A program made the position numbers and the translations under genes. Shown here in pieces: positions 61,938 to 64,000 of a stretch of DNA of 64,000 nt (positions are counted from its first letter, which is position 1; every line of letters starts with the position of its first letter). The notes below the pieces were generated by a model that saw only the letters and a list, made by a program, of their open reading frames with translations, did not search any database and had not been told where the DNA came from. Origin of the DNA: Embleya sp045207785 (GTDB lineage Bacteria > Actinomycetota > Actinomycetes > Streptomycetales > Streptomycetaceae); NCBI RefSeq assembly GCF_045207785.1, contig NZ_CP108776.1, forward strand, positions 868,001-932,000, read 5' to 3'.

Positions 61938-62855
61938 CTACTCCGCCATCCGCACCCGCACCGTCGTCCCCGCCTCGCCCGACCGGATCTGGACCAGGTC
62001 ACAGATCTGATTGGCCATCCACAACCCGCGCCCCCCGTCCTGGTCGGGTGTCGGGCGGTGACGGCCGGCGAGCGGGTCGACGATGTGGCCGGCGTCCTCG
62101 ATCTGGCAGACGAACGCCGTGCCCTCCGCCCAGATGGCGATCGTGCCGTGGCCGCCGCCGTGTACGACGCTGTTGCCCGCGATCTCGCTGACCGCCAGGA
62201 TCGCGTGGTTCACGAACGAGCGCGGCGCGTCGGTCAGACCGGCCCGGACGAGGGCGCGGACGCCCGCCAGTTCGCCGGAGCGGAAGGCGAGGCGTGCCGC
62301 GTGCGCGGGGACCTCCGGCAGCGGCGGTCCGAGCAGGGTCGCGGCAAAGTCGGCGGCGCTCGGGAAGGCTCCGCCGCGGGCGGTCGAACCCGCCAGAACC
62401 TGCGGGTGCGAGTGCCCCACCCCGTCGATCACGTCGGGGTCGAGCGCGGATACGTCGTACGGGCACAGGAGTTGCCACGGCACCGCCTCGAACGCAAGGT
62501 TGAGCAGCGCCTCGTGGTGCCGGCACTCGACGATCTCGGCGGGCGTACGGCCGGCCCAGATCGGTTCGCCGATGCCGCGGAACACCCGCGCGCCGTTGTC
62601 CTCGGTCCATTGCTGCCAGGCCGGGATGATCCGGGCGGGGTTGCGGCCCACCCGCTCCATGTCGATCCACGCGACCCGCGCGGCCTCGGCGCCCAACTCC
62701 TCGCGCAGCGCCCCCGCACGGGGCTCGATCACGGCCACGCCGACCGCCTCGTCGGCCGCCAGGCCCGCGCGGACGAACGCGGCGGTGTCTCGGACGAACT
62801 CGTCGAGTCCCGCGTAGAGCAGGGCTTCGTGCCGGAACAGAGTGGCCGTCGTCAT
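61938..62855 (-). CDS. MEDS-domain/HATPase anti-sigma-type regulator
   Basis: A 305-residue protein. The N-terminal MEDS domain (about 1-165, HEALLYAGLDEF and WIDMERVGRNPARIIP) is a sensor in actinomycetes. The C-terminal HATPase domain (about 200-305) has the N-box AVSEIAGNSVVHGG and the GRGLWMANQICD G-box of RsbW/SpoIIAB-like kinases. It probably binds or phosphorylates a partner. The start overlaps the upstream STAS stop (ATGA), making the STAS protein the natural partner. Confidence 0.88.
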   Translation of the reverse strand: MTTATLFRHEALLYAGLDEFVRDTAAFVRAGLAADEAVGVAVIEPRAGALREELGAEAARVAWIDMERVGRNPARIIPAWQQWTEDNGARVFRGIGEPIWAGRTPAEIVECRHHEALLNLAFEAVPWQLLCPYDVSALDPDVIDGVGHSHPQVLAGSTARGGAFPSAADFAATLLGPPLPEVPAHAARLAFRSGELAGVRALVRAGLTDAPRSFVNHAILAVSEIAGNSVVHGGGHGTIAIWAEGTAFVCQIEDAGHIVDPLAGRHRPTPDQDGGRGLWMANQICDLVQIRSGEAGTTVRVRMAE

Positions 62856-63202
62856 CCGATGGTCACCTGCTCCAGCACCAGGCCCGGAACCCGGTCCCAT
62901 CCCGCGAGTCTCACGAGTACGCACAGGTCCTCGGAGGCGCTGTGCAGGACGAGTCGCCTGCCCGGCTGTAGGCGAAGAGCCGCCTCGACCAGGGTGCGCA
63001 TCCCGGCCACGTCGATGAAGCGCAGCGCCGACACGTCCACGTGGAGATCGCCGAGATCGCCGGCTCCCGCGGCGCTCTGCGCGACCAGCGCGGATCGCAC
63101 GTGGGTGCAGTTCTCGAGGTCGACCTCGCCGAACAGGCGGATACCGGGTGGTGGCCAGGTCCGCTCCACGCGGAGCACCCCGTCCATGTAGTCGATGGCC
63201 AT
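62852..63202 (-). CDS. STAS-domain anti-anti-sigma-like protein
   Basis: A 116-residue single STAS domain. The expected phosphoserine region (D-S-S-G in SpoIIAA) reads FIDVAGMRTL, so neither position has serine. It may therefore stay permanently unphosphorylated or work by another route. Coupled by ATGA to the MEDS/HATPase gene downstream. ATG at 63202. Confidence 0.85.
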   Translation of the reverse strand: MAIDYMDGVLRVERTWPPPGIRLFGEVDLENCTHVRSALVAQSAAGAGDLGDLHVDVSALRFIDVAGMRTLVEAALRLQPGRRLVLHSASEDLCVLVRLAGWDRVPGLVLEQVTIG

Positions 63203-63598
63203 CCGATGCCTCCCACCCGCCGATCTTCCCGAGCAAGCTACCCAGCGGCCGGCATTCGACACCGTCTACCCCAAACGTCTCCGCAGCCACGTCAGTGCCC
63301 CGTGCGCCTGCGCAAGCTGGAACGGCCGCAGCGTCGGCAGGCCGGGCGGGGCCTGTCCGCGCGCACGTCGCAGTGCACGAGCGCGGTGCCCGCAGCGGCG
63401 GTTGCCCAACCCGCGGGGCCCGGCGAAATCCGCGTGTTCCATGAATTCGAGCCGCGCAAACCCGGTTCCCGGAGGATCGGCCCGACCGTCACCCAGCCGT
63501 CCATTTCCCGACATCTGTCGTCCACCTGACGCTCGGTCGCACGCGGATAGCGTGACGCGCATGATCCGCTTCCCTGTCTCGTCCCTCGGAGTCGTCCG
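63203..63598. other. 396-bp intergenic region before uppP
   Basis: No gene supported. Holds the promoter for uppP, presumably, and the promoter of the divergent STAS gene; no clear motifs. Confidence 0.45.
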
Positions 63599-64000
63599 GT
63601 GATCGGTTGGTTCGAGGCCGTCGTACTCGGCCTGGTCCAGGGACTCACCGAGTTCCTGCCGATCTCCTCCAGCGCGCATCTGCGCATCGTGTCGGCGTTC
63701 GCCGGCTGGGAGGACCCGGGCGCGGCGTTCACCGCCGTGACCCAGATCGGGACGGAGGCCGCCGTCCTGATCTACTTCCGCAAGGACATCGGCAACATCG
63801 TCACGACGTGGGTGAAGTCGCTGTACACGCCGTCGCTGCGCGGCGAACTCGACGCGCGGATGGGCTGGTACATCATCGTCGGCACGCTGCCCATCGCGAT
63901 CCTGGGTCTGGCGTTCCAGGACACGATCGAGACGACGTTCCGCGATCTGCGCCTGATCGGCACCACGCTGATCGTGTTCGGCCTGATCCTGCTGGTCGCG
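63599..64000 (+). CDS. uppP: undecaprenyl-diphosphatase (BacA/UppP), 5' part
   Basis: The first 134 codons of the membrane phosphatase that recycles undecaprenyl pyrophosphate for cell-wall synthesis; the gene runs off the right edge. GLTEFLPISSSAHL near the N-terminus is the catalytic signature, and hydrophobic helices follow. The GTG has GGAG seven bases upstream. Confidence 0.95.
   Translation, partial: MIGWFEAVVLGLVQGLTEFLPISSSAHLRIVSAFAGWEDPGAAFTAVTQIGTEAAVLIYFRKDIGNIVTTWVKSLYTPSLRGELDARMGWYIIVGTLPIAILGLAFQDTIETTFRDLRLIGTTLIVFGLILLVA

Noticed and set aside
63561..63602. A 13-codon leader peptide overlapping the uppP start
   Set aside because: Short, without a ribosome site or regulatory codon run; chance is likely.

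Overview
The window is very GC-rich with almost every gene packed tightly, GTG starts, GTGA/ATGA stop-start overlaps and terminators that are GC hairpins without U-tracts. RbpA, an RFN-riboswitch rib operon with the RibM transporter, an FtsK-like protein, MEDS/HATPase plus STAS regulators and a helicase-dead PriA point to an actinomycete of the Streptomycetaceae (Streptomyces, Kitasatospora or Embleya type). I cannot name the species. I see no rRNA, tRNA or CRISPR array.

Layout. 1-8.5 kb is a conserved block: FtsK/SpoIIIE-type ATPase, a PP2C/HATPase sensor phosphatase, rbpA behind a textbook sigma-R promoter, fxsA, and the lnt-ppm1 pair for lipoprotein acylation and polyprenol-phosphate-mannose synthesis. 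9.4-22 kb holds metabolic and regulatory genes: a divergent MocR/YczE pair, amidohydrolase, Lrp, a degenerate tyrosine recombinase, acyl-CoA dehydrogenase, M24 peptidase, DUF3050 protein, CaiB/BaiF CoA-transferase and a PucR-type regulator. 22-36.6 kb is core metabolism: a TPR-AAA ATPase, hisG/hisE, ribH, ribBA-ribM-ribE-ribD behind an FMN riboswitch, rpe, rsmB-fmt-def. An ECF sigma factor with a coupled membrane protein and priA follow to 40.9 kb.

41-50 kb is an accessory island with visibly lower GC in its left part. It carries an XRE regulator, a resolvase-like protein, a small Cys protein, an N-terminally truncated ATP-grasp peptide ligase and a PIMT-like methyltransferase (a graspetide/aspartimide-type RiPP locus). 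It also carries an esterase remnant, a restriction-endonuclease/TerD fusion, an IS110-family element and short palindromic repeats. 50.4-64 kb is mostly ordinary chromosome: WS/DGAT acyltransferase, several alpha/beta hydrolases, MarR, cupin, a large secreted protein, a ZIP transporter, VOC/DUF3995 proteins, a DUF2568 protein behind a double palindromic operator, a MEDS/HATPase anti-sigma-type protein coupled to a STAS protein, and the start of uppP.

Decay and repeats mark the recombination-prone points. A GC-rich palindromic repeat family occurs near 11.6, 16.9, 24.8 and 49.6 kb. Remnants of a pyruvate oxidase (24.6 kb), a methyltransferase (32.4 kb) and an esterase (45.5 kb) lie in intergenic slots. 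Two strong hairpins sit between divergent genes with no annotated transcript (22.2 and 58.7 kb), suggesting unannotated small RNAs.
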